From Salipiger bermudensis (GTDB lineage: Bacteria > Pseudomonadota > Alphaproteobacteria > Rhodobacterales > Rhodobacteraceae): 64,000 nt of DNA. The translations under genes and the position numbers were made by a program. Shown piece by piece: positions 28,903-39,899 of the stretch. Location of the stretch: positions 62,001 through 126,000 of the forward strand of contig NZ_JAIUZY010000013.1 of the NCBI RefSeq assembly GCF_020171625.1, read 5' to 3'. The notes beneath the pieces were generated by a model, which was not told the origin of the DNA, made no database searches, and saw nothing but the letters and a program-made list of their open reading frames with translations. Positions within the stretch are counted from its first letter, which is position 1. Every line of letters begins with the position of its first letter.

Positions 28903-29439
28903 TCACATCGGCTCGTATACGAAGGTGGCGGTCGACACGACGCCGGTGAAACCGTGCTCATCGACCTTCACGGGGGAGCCGATGCGCGACACGAGGGTGA
29001 TCGGCCGGTACTTGTAGCACGCCCGCAGCAGCATGGCTTCGTGCTCCTGGCCGAACTGGAAGTTGCGCTGCGGCGTCACGTCGAGGGCCAGGTCGGTGCA
29101 CTCGATGCTGGAGGGGGGATCGGTCCAGTCGCGTAGGTCGAGGCCGATCATCTCGAGATGCAGCATCGTGGCGCAATTGCCAAGGATCGTCGTCCGGTCG
29201 CAGATCATCTGCTTGAGCTGGGCGTGGGTGTAGGTGTGGCCGGTGCCAAGCCGCACGTCGCGCACCGTCAGGTCCATCGCGCGCTCGAGCTGGGTGTGGC
29301 GCAGCGTCATGGCACCGACCTCGATGGTCGACAGGCCAATGCCCAGCATCACCGGCATCCAGAGCGCGAAGGGGACGACGGCCGAGCCGTCTTCGCTCTT
29401 GATCAGGCGGCGGAGGGTGGTTGCAATGCGGCCGATCAT
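28903..29439 (-). CDS. TadE-like pseudopilin / surface protein
   Basis: 178 residues with an N-terminal basic leader and a TadE-like segment (SEDGSAVVPFALWMPVMLG at about 15-33) that forms the membrane helix. Three Cys lie in the exported part. It overlaps the upstream TadG-like gene by 4 nt (ATGA) and is followed by a second TadE-like gene after 14 nt. The pair probably forms a heteromeric complex with the TadG-like protein (inference). Confidence 0.82.
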   Translation of the reverse strand: MIGRIATTLRRLIKSEDGSAVVPFALWMPVMLGIGLSTIEVGAMTLRHTQLERAMDLTVRDVRLGTGHTYTHAQLKQMICDRTTILGNCATMLHLEMIGLDLRDWTDPPSSIECTDLALDVTPQRNFQFGQEHEAMLLRACYKYRPITLVSRIGSPVKVDEHGFTGVVSTATFVYEPM

Positions 29440-30869
29440 TGCGTCAGCCTCAGCTGGTTCAGCGTCTGGGCGATGGTCGAGAAGGCCTCGGAGATCTCGA
29501 CGCCTTCGACGCGGAAGAAGTGCGCGGGCGAGGAGGCGCAGCGCTCCATCACGTTGGCACCGTGGTTCGACACCTCGAAGCCGATGGTCCAGATCAGCAC
29601 GCCCTGACGCTTGGCGGCGGTGCAGATGCTGCTCAGCAGGGCGTCGCCGGTCGCGGCATCGTACTTCTGGTAATAGAAACTGTCGCGGTTCCAGTAGTTC
29701 ACGTAGTGGTTCAGGTAGTGCCAGAGGTTGTAGCGCGACCAGTGCTCGACCTCGTTCTCGTCGTCATAGGCCCAGTTCTGGATGCGGAACGACCGGTCGT
29801 GCTGGCCGTCGGTCATCAGCACGATGGTCTTGAGCACGTCGGTGTCGCTGTAGGCGACCGGGCGGCCCTCGAACACAGCATCGACCGTGCCGTTGGCGAT
29901 CATGCCAGACGCGATTCTCTGGGTCGACGGATCGAGCAGGGCGCTGGCCCATTTCATTCCCATGAAGATCGAGGTGCCGGCGCGGGGCTGCAGCTGGCCG
30001 ATCTGGGTCTTCAGCGCGTTCGCGTCCTGGCTCCATGGGCGGATCTGCTCGTAGGCATAGCGCGGGCAGATCGTGTCGCTCAGGCTGTTGCTGCCGGAGT
30101 AGTTCCACTGGAAGTGCTGCATCTGGTCGTAGGTCAGCGAGAAGTCGAGCGCGGGCGAGCTGAAGACGCTGTTCGGCATCTCGAGGCAGTACGAGTCGTC
30201 ATGCCTGTAATTCACGTTGAGATAGCTCAGGATCTCGGGGCCGGCATTCACATGCTCGGAATAGGGCACCAGCGAGATCGACACGAGATCCTCGGTGCTA
30301 TCGTCGAGCAGCGTGTCGACGAAGTCGGACGCGGCGGTCTGAAGCTCGGCCATCTTGTCGCCGTCATCCATCGAGCCCGATATGTCGAGCACCATCGAGA
30401 CCTCGACCTTGTTGATGCGCTCCATCGCCTGCGCGTGGCCGCCGGCCTGCATGTTGTCGATGCCGATGAGCTGCATGAAGTTCGACGGCATGGTGCGGTA
30501 GCCGTCCGCGGTGACGGTGCGGTAGTTCAGCCCCTCGTCGACATCGACCGAGACCAGCGCATCGGACAGGCCCATCCTGGCCATGTAGTCTTCGACCACG
30601 CCTTGGGCATCGAGTTCGTTGTCGAGGTCGGCGGCGGCCAGCACCGCGCGGTCGAGCGTGTTCTGGATCTTGGTGCGCTGCAGTTCGGCATACATCATGT
30701 CGATGCCGATTCCGCCGAAGATCATCATCATCAGCGACAGGGCGACCGCCATGAAGGTCATGGTGCCAGACTCGGCCCGGCGAAAGCTCTCACACTGTGT
30801 GATGAAAGCGGACAGCGCGGTGCCCGTCTGCCGGAGGAACGCGCCTCCGAGAGCATGAACCTGCTCCAT
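29436..30869 (-). CDS. TadG-like protein with von Willebrand A domain
   Basis: 477 residues. The N-terminal TadG-type segment (RAESGTMTFMAVALSLMMM, about 32-50) is the membrane anchor, followed by the QRTKIQNTLDRAVLAAADL helix conserved in TadG-like proteins. A vWA domain from about residue 150 has the metal-ion-dependent adhesion site DISGSMDDGDK. Late motifs include VLMTDGQHDRS and the TIGFEVSNHG strand. Predicted role in surface attachment or Flp-pilus-linked functions. GAAGGAGTT precedes the ATG. No tadABC, cpaA or flp gene is in the window. Confidence 0.88.
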   Translation of the reverse strand: MEQVHALGGAFLRQTGTALSAFITQCESFRRAESGTMTFMAVALSLMMMIFGGIGIDMMYAELQRTKIQNTLDRAVLAAADLDNELDAQGVVEDYMARMGLSDALVSVDVDEGLNYRTVTADGYRTMPSNFMQLIGIDNMQAGGHAQAMERINKVEVSMVLDISGSMDDGDKMAELQTAASDFVDTLLDDSTEDLVSISLVPYSEHVNAGPEILSYLNVNYRHDDSYCLEMPNSVFSSPALDFSLTYDQMQHFQWNYSGSNSLSDTICPRYAYEQIRPWSQDANALKTQIGQLQPRAGTSIFMGMKWASALLDPSTQRIASGMIANGTVDAVFEGRPVAYSDTDVLKTIVLMTDGQHDRSFRIQNWAYDDENEVEHWSRYNLWHYLNHYVNYWNRDSFYYQKYDAATGDALLSSICTAAKRQGVLIWTIGFEVSNHGANVMERCASSPAHFFRVEGVEISEAFSTIAQTLNQLRLTQ

Positions 30870-30959
30870 GTTCCCAACTCCTTCCCGCCGGAATTTCTCC
30901 GGAAGGTCCCACTCGATACGATCTTGCGATGGGGACGGGTATGCTCAGCCATCGTGGCC

Positions 30960-30975
30960 AAATTGGGGCCAATTT
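30960..30975. promoter_or_regulatory. AT-rich palindrome in the tadG-gdhA intergenic region
   Basis: Perfect 7-bp inverted repeat AAATTGG-GG-CCAATTT, 90 nt before the TadG-like gene. The 336-bp divergent region 30870-31205 is markedly richer in A/T than its surroundings and contains no gene; it must hold promoters for both directions. Confidence 0.5.
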
Positions 30976-31117
30976 ATTGGTAAACTTCTGCAAGATTTGG
31001 GCAGTGTGCGGACAGAAACCGCCGGTTTCCCGGAGTTGTTTAGGCAGAGGGGACAGTCTTCCCGGATAGCGCGAAGAAAGCGTGAATTCCTTGTCTCGAA
31101 TTCATCGAAAAAAGGGT

Positions 31118-31146
31118 TTTGCCAAACGATTCTGGCAAACTAGAGT
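31118..31146 (+). promoter_or_regulatory. gdhA promoter with overlapping operator
   Basis: A -35 TTGCCA (31119-31124) and -10 TAGAGT (31141-31146) are 16 nt apart. A perfect 7-bp inverted repeat TTTGCCA / TGGCAAA (31118-31124 and 31133-31139) covers the -35 and the spacer, a position that suits a repressor. About 60 nt separate the -10 from the gdhA start. Confidence 0.55.
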
Positions 31147-31205
31147 TAACGCCAGAAGTCGATCATGACCCGCAAAAGGGCAGGCGACCGATGGAAGGAG
31201 ACACC

Positions 31206-32642
31206 ATGTGCGCTGCACCGGCGAATGAGCCGACGTTCCGCGAGAGCGTCGATCTAATGTTCAACCGGGCCGCGGCCCTGATGGATCTCCCCCCCGGGCT
31301 CGAGGAAAAGATCAGGGTCTGCAACGCCACCTACACGGTGCGCTTCGGGGTGCGGCTGCGCGGCCAGATCCACACCTTCACCGGCTACCGCGCGGTGCAT
31401 TCCGAACATATGGAGCCGGTCAAGGGCGGCATCCGCTATGCCTCGGCGGTCGATCAGGACGAGGTCGAGGCGCTGGCGGCGCTGATGACCTACAAGTGCG
31501 CGCTGGTCGAGGCGCCGTTCGGCGGCTCAAAGGGCGGGCTGTGCATCAACCCGCGCGACTATGACGAGCACGAACTCGAACGGATCACCCGGCGCTTTGC
31601 CTACGAGCTCATCAAGCGCGACCTGATCAATCCCAGCCAGAACGTGCCCGCCCCCGACATGGGCACCGGCGAGCGCGAGATGGCGTGGATGGCCGATCAG
31701 TATGCCCGCATGAACACCACCGACATCAACTCGCGGGCCTGCGTGACCGGCAAGCCGCTCAACGCGGGCGGCATCGCCGGTCGGGTCGAGGCGACGGGCC
31801 GCGGCGTGCAATACGCCCTGCGCGAGTTCTTCCGCCACCCCGAGGACGCGTCGATCGCCGGGCTTTCCGGCAAGCTCGAGGGCAAGCGGGTGGTGGTGCA
31901 GGGGCTCGGCAACGTGGGCTACCACGCCGCCAAGTTCCTCTCCGAGGAGGACGGGGCGCTGGTCGTCGGCATCATCGAGCGCGACGGCGCGCTCTATGAT
32001 CCGGCCGGCCTCAATGTCGAGCGGGTGCGCGACTGGATGACACGCCATGGCGGGCTGAAGGGCTATCCCGAAGCCAGCGAACTGGTCGATGGCGCCAGCG
32101 TGATGGAAAGCGAGTGCGACATCCTGATCCCGGCGGCGCTCGAGGGGGTCATCAACCTCACCAATGTCCACAGGATCCAGGCCAAGCTGATCATTGAGGC
32201 GGCCAACGGCCCAATCACCGCCGGCGCAGACGATATCCTGCGCAACCGCGGCACGGTGATCATTCCCGATCTCTACGCCAACGCGGGCGGGGTGACAGTC
32301 AGCTATTTCGAATGGGTGAAGAACCTCAGCCACATCCGCTTTGGCCGTATGCAGCGGCGCCAGGAAGAGTCGCGCCACCAGCTCGTGGTCGACGAACTCG
32401 AGCGGCTCGATCACATGCTGGGCGACGCCTGGAGCCTGACGCCGAGCTTCAAGGAAAAGTACCTGCGCGGCGCCGACGAACTCGAGCTTGTGCGCTCGGG
32501 GCTCGATGACACCATGCGCGTCGCCTACCAGTCGATGCGCGAGGTCTGGCACGGGCGCGAGGACGTCACCGATCTGCGCACCGCCGCCTTCATCGTCGCC
32601 ATCGATCGCGTGGCGAGCAGCTACCGTGCCAAGGGACTCTGA
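31206..32642 (+). CDS. Glu/Leu/Phe/Val dehydrogenase family, probable NAD-type glutamate dehydrogenase
   Basis: Interconverts glutamate with 2-oxoglutarate and ammonia. 478 residues. The catalytic Lys is in VEAPFGGSKGGL, preceded by the substrate-binding MEPVKGGIRY segment. The Rossmann fold begins VVVQGLGNVGYHAAKFLSE near 225. A conserved GVTVSYFEWVKNL segment follows the domain. The ATG at 31206 has GGAAGGAG 6 nt upstream; an earlier in-frame ATG at 31191 lies before that ribosome site and is unlikely. Length and sequence suit the catabolic roseobacter type, but coenzyme preference cannot be read securely. Confidence 0.92.
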   Translation: MCAAPANEPTFRESVDLMFNRAAALMDLPPGLEEKIRVCNATYTVRFGVRLRGQIHTFTGYRAVHSEHMEPVKGGIRYASAVDQDEVEALAALMTYKCALVEAPFGGSKGGLCINPRDYDEHELERITRRFAYELIKRDLINPSQNVPAPDMGTGEREMAWMADQYARMNTTDINSRACVTGKPLNAGGIAGRVEATGRGVQYALREFFRHPEDASIAGLSGKLEGKRVVVQGLGNVGYHAAKFLSEEDGALVVGIIERDGALYDPAGLNVERVRDWMTRHGGLKGYPEASELVDGASVMESECDILIPAALEGVINLTNVHRIQAKLIIEAANGPITAGADDILRNRGTVIIPDLYANAGGVTVSYFEWVKNLSHIRFGRMQRRQEESRHQLVVDELERLDHMLGDAWSLTPSFKEKYLRGADELELVRSGLDDTMRVAYQSMREVWHGREDVTDLRTAAFIVAIDRVASSYRAKGL

Positions 32643-32666
32643 GCCGCGGTCCGTCAAAGCGTAACC

Positions 32667-32690
32667 CGGGCGGCGTGACAGCGCCGCCCG
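32667..32690 (+). terminator. hairpin after gdhA
   Basis: Perfect 9-bp stem CGGGCGGCG / CGCCGCCCG with TGACAG loop, 25 nt after the stop. It lacks a T-run, so it may be a weak or factor-dependent terminator. Confidence 0.5.
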
Positions 32691-32737
32691 CCCGCGTTAA
32701 GGCTCTCGCCGTCGCATTCACAGCAGGAGCCCGCGCC

Positions 32738-33040
32738 ATGATCCTTCGCCTGACCCTCGCCCCCACGCTTGCCCTTGGGCTTCTGGCCAGCCTTGCCGTC
32801 CCTGCGCAGGCGCAGCAGGACAAGGCCGCCGCCTGCGCGAAATCCGCCGGGGTCGTGATGCAGGCGGTCGAGGCGCGCAAGCAGCGAGCTGCGAAGTCCC
32901 AGGCCCGCGCCGTCCTGCGCGAGCAGATCGGCGACCGTAGCGCGGGCGATATGCTGGCCGACTGGATCTGGTCGCTGCCCGAAGACCAGCTCACCGACGA
33001 GGTCGGCGCGGCGTGGGAGGCGCAGTGCCTCGCGCAGTGA
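32738..33040 (+). CDS. small secreted hypothetical protein
   Basis: 100 residues with a clear Sec signal peptide (hydrophobic LRLTLAPTLALGLLASLA, cleavage after AQA at about 25). The mature part is helical and charged, with Cys33 and Cys97 that could form a disulfide. No family recognised. GCAGGAGC precedes the ATG. It stands between gdhA and dnaG. Confidence 0.8.
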   Translation: MILRLTLAPTLALGLLASLAVPAQAQQDKAAACAKSAGVVMQAVEARKQRAAKSQARAVLREQIGDRSAGDMLADWIWSLPEDQLTDEVGAAWEAQCLAQ

Positions 33041-33121
33041 CGCACGGGCAAGTGCTGCCTATTTGAGACAAGCTGTTCAGGCCATCTGGACTCGGCGCGC
33101 CGCTGCCCCGATATTCGCAGC

Positions 33122-35077
33122 ATGAGTCTGCCCCCCGGTTTCCTAGACGAGCTGCGCAACCGCACGAGCCTGGTTCAGGTCGTGGGGCGCAAGGTCATGT
33201 GGGACAACCGCAAGTCCAATCAGGCCAAGGGCGACATGTGGGCGCCGTGCCCGTTCCATCAGGAAAAGTCGGCCTCGTTCCACGTCGATGACCGCAAGGG
33301 GTTCTACTACTGCTTCGGCTGCCACGCGAAGGGCGACGCGATCTCGTTCATACGCGAGAGCGAGAACGTCGAGTTCATGGAGGCGATCGAGATCCTCGCC
33401 CGCGAGGCCGGGATGCCGATGCCGGCGCGCGATCCGCAGGCCGCCAAGAAGGCCGACCGCCGCGAACAGCTGTCAGAGGTCATGGAGCAGGCGGTGCGTT
33501 TCTTCCGGATGCAGCTGCGCGCCGGCGCCGCCTCCGAGGCGCGCGCCTATCTCGACCGGCGCGGCCTCAAAGAGGATGTCCGCGACCGCTTCGAGATCGG
33601 CTTTGCGCCGGAGGGCTGGCAGAACCTCTGGGATCACCTGCGCGGGCAGGGCGTGGCCGAGGACCTGATCCTCGGGGCCGGGCTTGCCAAGGCCTCGGAC
33701 CGGGGCAGGGCGCCCTACGACGTGTTCCGCAACCGCATCATGTTCCCGATCCGCGATGCCCGTGGCCGCGCCATCGCCTTCGGCGGGCGGGCCATGGACC
33801 CGAAGGACAACGCCAAGTACCTCAACTCGCCCGAGACCGAGCTGTTCGACAAGGGGCGCAACCTCTACAACCACGCGCCGGCGCGCGAGGCGGCGGGCAA
33901 GGGGCAGCCGCTGATCGTGGCCGAGGGCTACATGGACGTGATCGCGCTTTCCGAGGCGGGGTTCGGGGCGTCGGTGGCGCCTCTGGGAACGGCGGTGACC
34001 GAGACCCAGATGCAACTGCTCTGGCGCATCACCGATGAGCCCGTCGTTGCGCTCGATGGCGACAAGGCCGGTCTGCGCGCCGCCTACCGGGTGATCGACC
34101 TCGCCCTGCCGCTTTTGCAGGCGGGCAAGACGCTGCGCTTTGCGCTGATGCCCGAGGGCAAGGACCCCGACGACCTGCTGCGCGCCGAGGGCGCCGCGAC
34201 GGTGAGCAAGGTGCTCGAGGGGGCCATCCCGATGGTGCAGCTGCTCTGGCGGCGCGAGATCGAGGGCAAGGTGTTCGACAGTCCCGAGCGCAAGGCGGCG
34301 CTCGATGCGCGGCTGCGCGACGTGCTGCGCCAGATCCAGGACCCGGGCCTGCGCCGGCATTACGGCGACGAGATCAAGGAGCTGCGCTTTCAGCTGTTCC
34401 GCCCGCAGCGCCCCAAGCGGGCGCCGGGCGGCGGTGGCTACACGCGTCGCGCCTGGAACGCGCCCGCGCCGCCGAGCGCGAGCGTCAAAAGCTCGCTGCT
34501 GGTTGCCGCCGGCGACACCGCCGAGAACGAACTGCGCGAGGCGGTGATCCTCGCCGTGCTGCTCTCGACGCCCGAGCTGATCGCCGAGTTCGAACAGGGT
34601 CTGGAAATGCTCAATTGCACCGACCCGGTGCGCGCCTCCCTGCGCGACGTTCTCTTGCGCCACGATGCCGACAGCGCCGCCGCACTGCGCGAGGAAGCAG
34701 AGGTCAGAATTGGGCCTGAGCCCCTTGAAAACCTGCTCGCCGCACGCCATGTCGCGGTCGTCCCCTGTTTGCGACGGCCCGGTGACATTGAACTGGCGCG
34801 GATGACCGTGGCCGAGGAGTTGTCGAAGATCACCGCGCGCTCGGGTGCCGCGGCCGAGATCGCCGAAGCCGAGGAAGACCTGGAGCATCTGGCCGACGAG
34901 GCGCTGACATGGCGTCTTGCTCAGGCCGCAAAGGCCCGTAACGAGGCGGTCCTGCGCAAGGATGACGGAGAGATGGACTACGATTTCGGGCCCAACGGGG
35001 CCCGTTTGGACAAGGACGAAAGAGACGCCTTCAAGGCGCTAACGGAACAGATTCGCTTTTCCAAGCATGGGAACTAA
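33122..35077 (+). CDS. dnaG: DNA primase DnaG
   Basis: Synthesises RNA primers at the replication fork. 651 residues. The CHC2 zinc finger has C43, H46, C64 and C67. The primase core and TOPRIM domain show VAEGYMDVIALSEAG (catalytic Glu) near 265-280 and ALDGDKAGLRAAYR. The C-terminal part is the helicase-interacting region. It is followed by rpoD in the conserved dnaG-rpoD macromolecular-synthesis order, although the upstream rpsU and gatB genes seen in other bacteria are absent here. Confidence 0.97.
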   Translation: MSLPPGFLDELRNRTSLVQVVGRKVMWDNRKSNQAKGDMWAPCPFHQEKSASFHVDDRKGFYYCFGCHAKGDAISFIRESENVEFMEAIEILAREAGMPMPARDPQAAKKADRREQLSEVMEQAVRFFRMQLRAGAASEARAYLDRRGLKEDVRDRFEIGFAPEGWQNLWDHLRGQGVAEDLILGAGLAKASDRGRAPYDVFRNRIMFPIRDARGRAIAFGGRAMDPKDNAKYLNSPETELFDKGRNLYNHAPAREAAGKGQPLIVAEGYMDVIALSEAGFGASVAPLGTAVTETQMQLLWRITDEPVVALDGDKAGLRAAYRVIDLALPLLQAGKTLRFALMPEGKDPDDLLRAEGAATVSKVLEGAIPMVQLLWRREIEGKVFDSPERKAALDARLRDVLRQIQDPGLRRHYGDEIKELRFQLFRPQRPKRAPGGGGYTRRAWNAPAPPSASVKSSLLVAAGDTAENELREAVILAVLLSTPELIAEFEQGLEMLNCTDPVRASLRDVLLRHDADSAAALREEAEVRIGPEPLENLLAARHVAVVPCLRRPGDIELARMTVAEELSKITARSGAAAEIAEAEEDLEHLADEALTWRLAQAAKARNEAVLRKDDGEMDYDFGPNGARLDKDERDAFKALTEQIRFSKHGN

Positions 35078-35124
35078 CTGTGCGGAGAGGGAAAACTGGA
35101 GGAAAACGGGGTAAACGGGTGGCC

Positions 35125-35163
35125 GAATCGGTTGATTCCCCCCATGATTCGCAGCAACGAATC
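35125..35163. promoter_or_regulatory. cluster of four GANTC (CcrM) sites upstream of rpoD
   Basis: GAATC at 35125 and 35159, GATTC at 35134 and 35146. The first two form GAATC-GGTT-GATTC and the last two GATTCG-CAGCAA-CGAATC, both inverted repeats. GANTC is the target of the cell-cycle DNA methyltransferase CcrM in alphaproteobacteria. The cluster lies 58-96 bp before the rpoD start in the 143-bp dnaG-rpoD gap. Confidence 0.6.
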
Positions 35164-35220
35164 AATCTACCTTTTGCGACCGCCGGCCAGTCCGGCCGCC
35201 TCCCTTTGACGGAGCTCTAA

Positions 35221-37206
<1,986 letters not shown>

Positions 37207-37237
37207 GCCCCGCGCGGGCACGAGAAGGAGAGGGCAG

Positions 37238-37519
37238 ATGTCGCTCTTGTCACGTCTCTTCGGCGGTGGCGGCGGGTCGAAACCCGAGCCCAAAGCCGAG
37301 ACCACCGAGTATCATGGGTTCCGGATCACACCGGAGCCCATGCCCGCCGATGGCCAGTACCGCATCGCGGCGCTGATCGAGGCCGAGGTGGAGGGGGAGA
37401 CCAAGACCCATCACCTCGTGCGCGCCGATGTCATCCGCGACCTGGACGAGGCCAAGGAGGCCTCGCTTCGCAAGGCCAAGCAGATGATCGACGAGCAGGG
37501 CGCCCGGCTCTTCGGCTGA
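37238..37519 (+). CDS. HlyU family protein
   Basis: 93 residues matching the HlyU family, named for a Vibrio regulator although many members are small uncharacterised proteins. N-terminal [12 protein letters not shown] is followed by the [20 protein letters not shown] core and a C-terminal helix. GAAGGAGAG precedes the ATG. It starts 31 nt after rpoD and may be cotranscribed. Confidence 0.85.
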   Translation: MSLLSRLFGGGGGSKPEPKAETTEYHGFRITPEPMPADGQYRIAALIEAEVEGETKTHHLVRADVIRDLDEAKEASLRKAKQMIDEQGARLFG

Positions 37520-37711
37520 GCGCGCCCTGACACTTGACGCTGGGGCAGAGGCCGCGACGTCAGGCTCTTGCCCGATTATTGCACCACTTCCAAGTTCATG
37601 CCGCCGTACTCGCGGTGCTGTTCGCAGCCAGTTTGCTTCTGCTGCCAGCCTCCTGCGGCACCTGCGCTCGCGCGAGACGGCTTGATAGCCGCCGGGAAGA
37701 CGGATGCAGGA

Positions 37712-37739
37712 ACGCCCTCCCGAGGGTTCGCGAGGGCGT
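37712..37739 (-). terminator. hairpin downstream of the SDR gene
   Basis: Stem ACGCCCTC / GAGGGCGT with a 12-nt loop, 21 nt past the SDR stop on the minus strand; followed by TTCCT rather than a full T-run. The rest of the 241-bp convergent gap 37520-37760 shows no supported gene. Confidence 0.5.
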
Positions 37740-37760
37740 CTGCCTGTGCGGGCTGAGAGA

Positions 37761-38435
37761 TCAGCCGTTCGGCATCACGAAGACTTCCTGCACATTGGCG
37801 CGCTTGTTGGCGCCAAGCGCGTAGATCACGGCCTCGGCGATGTCTTCCGGCTTGAGCTTGTCGGGCTTCGCTTCGTCGAAGAACGGCGTGTCGACCATGC
37901 CGGGCGCAATCACCGTCACGCGCGCGCCCCATTCCCGGAATTCTTCTGCAAGGTTGCCGCCGTAGCCGTGCACGAACCACTTCGTCGCGCCGTAGACGGA
38001 CCCCTTGATGTGGGTGCGGCCCGCCGCCGAGCCGGTGAGCAGCAGATGGCCGCCATTCTTCTTGAAGTAGGTCGACGCCGCTTTGGCGGTCCAGAGCACG
38101 CCCATGATGTTGAGCTGCACCATGCTCTCCCACGCCTCCGGGTCGCCGGCCAGCGTGCCCGCGCCCGAGACGCCCATGCCGGCATTGGCGTAGGCGGCGT
38201 TCACGTCGCCGAAATGCGCGGCGAGCTTCTCCATCGCCTCGGTCTGCGCCTGAAGCGAGGTGGCGTCGCCGGGCAGCGCCAGCGCGTGCTCGCCCAGCTC
38301 GTCGACCAGCGCTGAAAGCTTGTCCTCGGAGCGAGCGAACAGGCCGACGTTCCAGCCCGCGGCCACTGCCTGACGCGCGGTTTCGGCGCCGATGCCCGAG
38401 CTGGCGCCGGTGATGAAGAGGGTCTTGCGGGTCAT
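37761..38435 (-). CDS. short-chain dehydrogenase/reductase
   Basis: 224-residue classical SDR of unknown substrate. NAD(P)-binding motif TGASSGIGAETARQA near the N-terminus, NAG in AYANAGMGVSG, catalytic Ser in LLLTGSAAGR, and YGATK as the Tyr-x3-Lys pair. The C-terminal ANKRANVQEVFVMPNG resembles YdfG-like SDRs. Monocistronic. Confidence 0.93.
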   Translation of the reverse strand: MTRKTLFITGASSGIGAETARQAVAAGWNVGLFARSEDKLSALVDELGEHALALPGDATSLQAQTEAMEKLAAHFGDVNAAYANAGMGVSGAGTLAGDPEAWESMVQLNIMGVLWTAKAASTYFKKNGGHLLLTGSAAGRTHIKGSVYGATKWFVHGYGGNLAEEFREWGARVTVIAPGMVDTPFFDEAKPDKLKPEDIAEAVIYALGANKRANVQEVFVMPNG

Positions 38436-38563
38436 TGGAAATCTCCGTTTTGCATCTGCCCCTCAACGCCCCGAAGACGATCAGGTTGCCCCGTGTTCCA
38501 AGACAGTTGGAACCTTGCCGCGCACAGCTGCGTTAAAAAGGCAACAACGAAGGATCTTCTGCC

Positions 38564-38815
38564 ATGACCCGCCTTTTTGTCCTGACTGCCGCCGCCACCT
38601 GTGTCTCCGTCGCCGCCTTCGCAGCGTCCGAAGCCCTGACGACCGACGAGCCCGAAGTGATCGAAATCAGGGTTTCTGCCGATGAACTCGCCGATTGCCG
38701 TGATTCGCTCCGTGAGGTCGGCCAGATGCCGGCCGTGACCGATGGCGGCATGCCGATCCTGTTTGACAACACTTCAGACCTGCCGCAGGTCACCTGTGTC
38801 GTGAGCGAGGCCTGA
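38564..38815 (+). CDS. small secreted hypothetical protein
   Basis: 83 residues. Signal peptide about 1-21 (LFVLTAAATCVSVAAFAAS). The mature part is acidic and holds Cys45 and Cys78, suggesting one disulfide. No known family. A ribosome site (AAGGAT) lies upstream. Independent between SDR and yjbQ. Confidence 0.75.
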   Translation: MTRLFVLTAAATCVSVAAFAASEALTTDEPEVIEIRVSADELADCRDSLREVGQMPAVTDGGMPILFDNTSDLPQVTCVVSEA

Positions 38816-38872
38816 TCATTTCGGTGGTCCGTGTGCGCGGGTCAGCAGTAGAGAGGCGCTGAGCGAGGGCGC

Positions 38873-39292
38873 ATGACCCAGACGTCATTCTCCATACAGA
38901 CGCGCGGGCAGGGCCTTTACGAGTGCACCCACCAGGTCGCGGAGTGGCTCTCGGCGCAGAAGGCTGACGGCGCACTGCTGACGCTCTTCGTTCGGCACAC
39001 GTCGGCGTCCCTCCTGATCCAGGAGAACGCCGACCCCGAGGTGCAGACCGACCTGCGCAACTTCTTCCATCGGCTTGTACCGCCCTCGAGCGATCCCGCA
39101 ATGGACTACCTCACTCATACCTACGAGGGGCCGGACGACATGCCGGCCCATATCAAGGCCGCGATGATGCCGGTCTCCCTCTCGGTCCCGGTCAGCAATG
39201 GCCGCATGACGCTCGGCACGTGGCAGGGAATTTACCTTTTCGAACATCGGGATGCGCCGCACCGGCGCGAAGTCGTCGCGCACCTCGCCTGA
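38873..39292 (+). CDS. yjbQ: YjbQ / UPF0047 family protein
   Basis: 139 residues. The family signature is visible in LLTLFVRHTSASLLIQENAD and the His-containing NFFHRLVP and DYLTHTYEGPDDMPAHIKA stretches. E. coli YjbQ has weak thiamine-phosphate synthase activity; the physiological role is unsettled. GAGGGC precedes the ATG. Confidence 0.93.
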   Translation: MTQTSFSIQTRGQGLYECTHQVAEWLSAQKADGALLTLFVRHTSASLLIQENADPEVQTDLRNFFHRLVPPSSDPAMDYLTHTYEGPDDMPAHIKAAMMPVSLSVPVSNGRMTLGTWQGIYLFEHRDAPHRREVVAHLA

Positions 39293-39428
39293 GATCCCCG
39301 GCGCGCCCCCCTCATCTAGTTGCTCAAATTATCCTCTACCCAATCTCTGGCGGCTCCCCTATAGTTGCTGTGGATAAGTGGGGCCAAACCCCATGCCGAG
39401 GCAGACACGAACGGATAGGGGGACAGGC

Positions 39429-39899
39429 ATGCGCTGCCCGTTTTGCGGACATATCGACACGCAAGTGAAGGACTCGCGGCCAGCGGAAGAGCACGTGTCG
39501 ATCCGGCGCCGTCGCTTCTGCCCGGCCTGCGGAGGCCGTTTCACCACCTATGAGCGGGTGCAGCTGCGCGATCTCGTGGTGATCAAGACCAACGGCCGGC
39601 GCGAGGATTTCGACCGCGACAAGCTCGAACGTTCGATCCGCATCGCGCTGCAGAAACGCCCCATCGAGCCCGAACGTGTGGACCAGATGATCAGCGGCAT
39701 CGTGCGCCGCCTCGAGAGCCTCGGCGAGACCGACATCCCCTCCAAGCAGATCGGCGAGATCGTCATGGAGACGCTCGCCCGGATCGATACGGTCGCCTAC
39801 GTGCGCTTTGCCAGCGTCTACAAGAACTTTCAGGCGGCGGACGATTTCGACAAGTTCGTCAGCGAGCTGCGCCCCGACGCCACGTCTGCCGAGAAGTGA
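39429..39899 (+). CDS. nrdR: transcriptional repressor NrdR
   Basis: Nucleotide-sensing repressor of ribonucleotide reductase genes. 156 residues. The zinc ribbon has C3, C6, C31 and C34 (MRCPFCGH...CPACGGRF), followed by an ATP-cone domain ([20 protein letters not shown]). The ATG at 39429 gives the canonical start. The stop overlaps the ribD GTG. A B12-dependent ribonucleotide reductase, a possible target, begins at 63786. Confidence 0.96.
   Translation: MRCPFCGHIDTQVKDSRPAEEHVSIRRRRFCPACGGRFTTYERVQLRDLVVIKTNGRREDFDRDKLERSIRIALQKRPIEPERVDQMISGIVRRLESLGETDIPSKQIGEIVMETLARIDTVAYVRFASVYKNFQAADDFDKFVSELRPDATSAEK

Noticed and set aside
37520-37760. Small genes in the HlyU-SDR gap
   Set aside because: Frames of about 60 codons exist on both strands, but none has a ribosome site or recognisable sequence.
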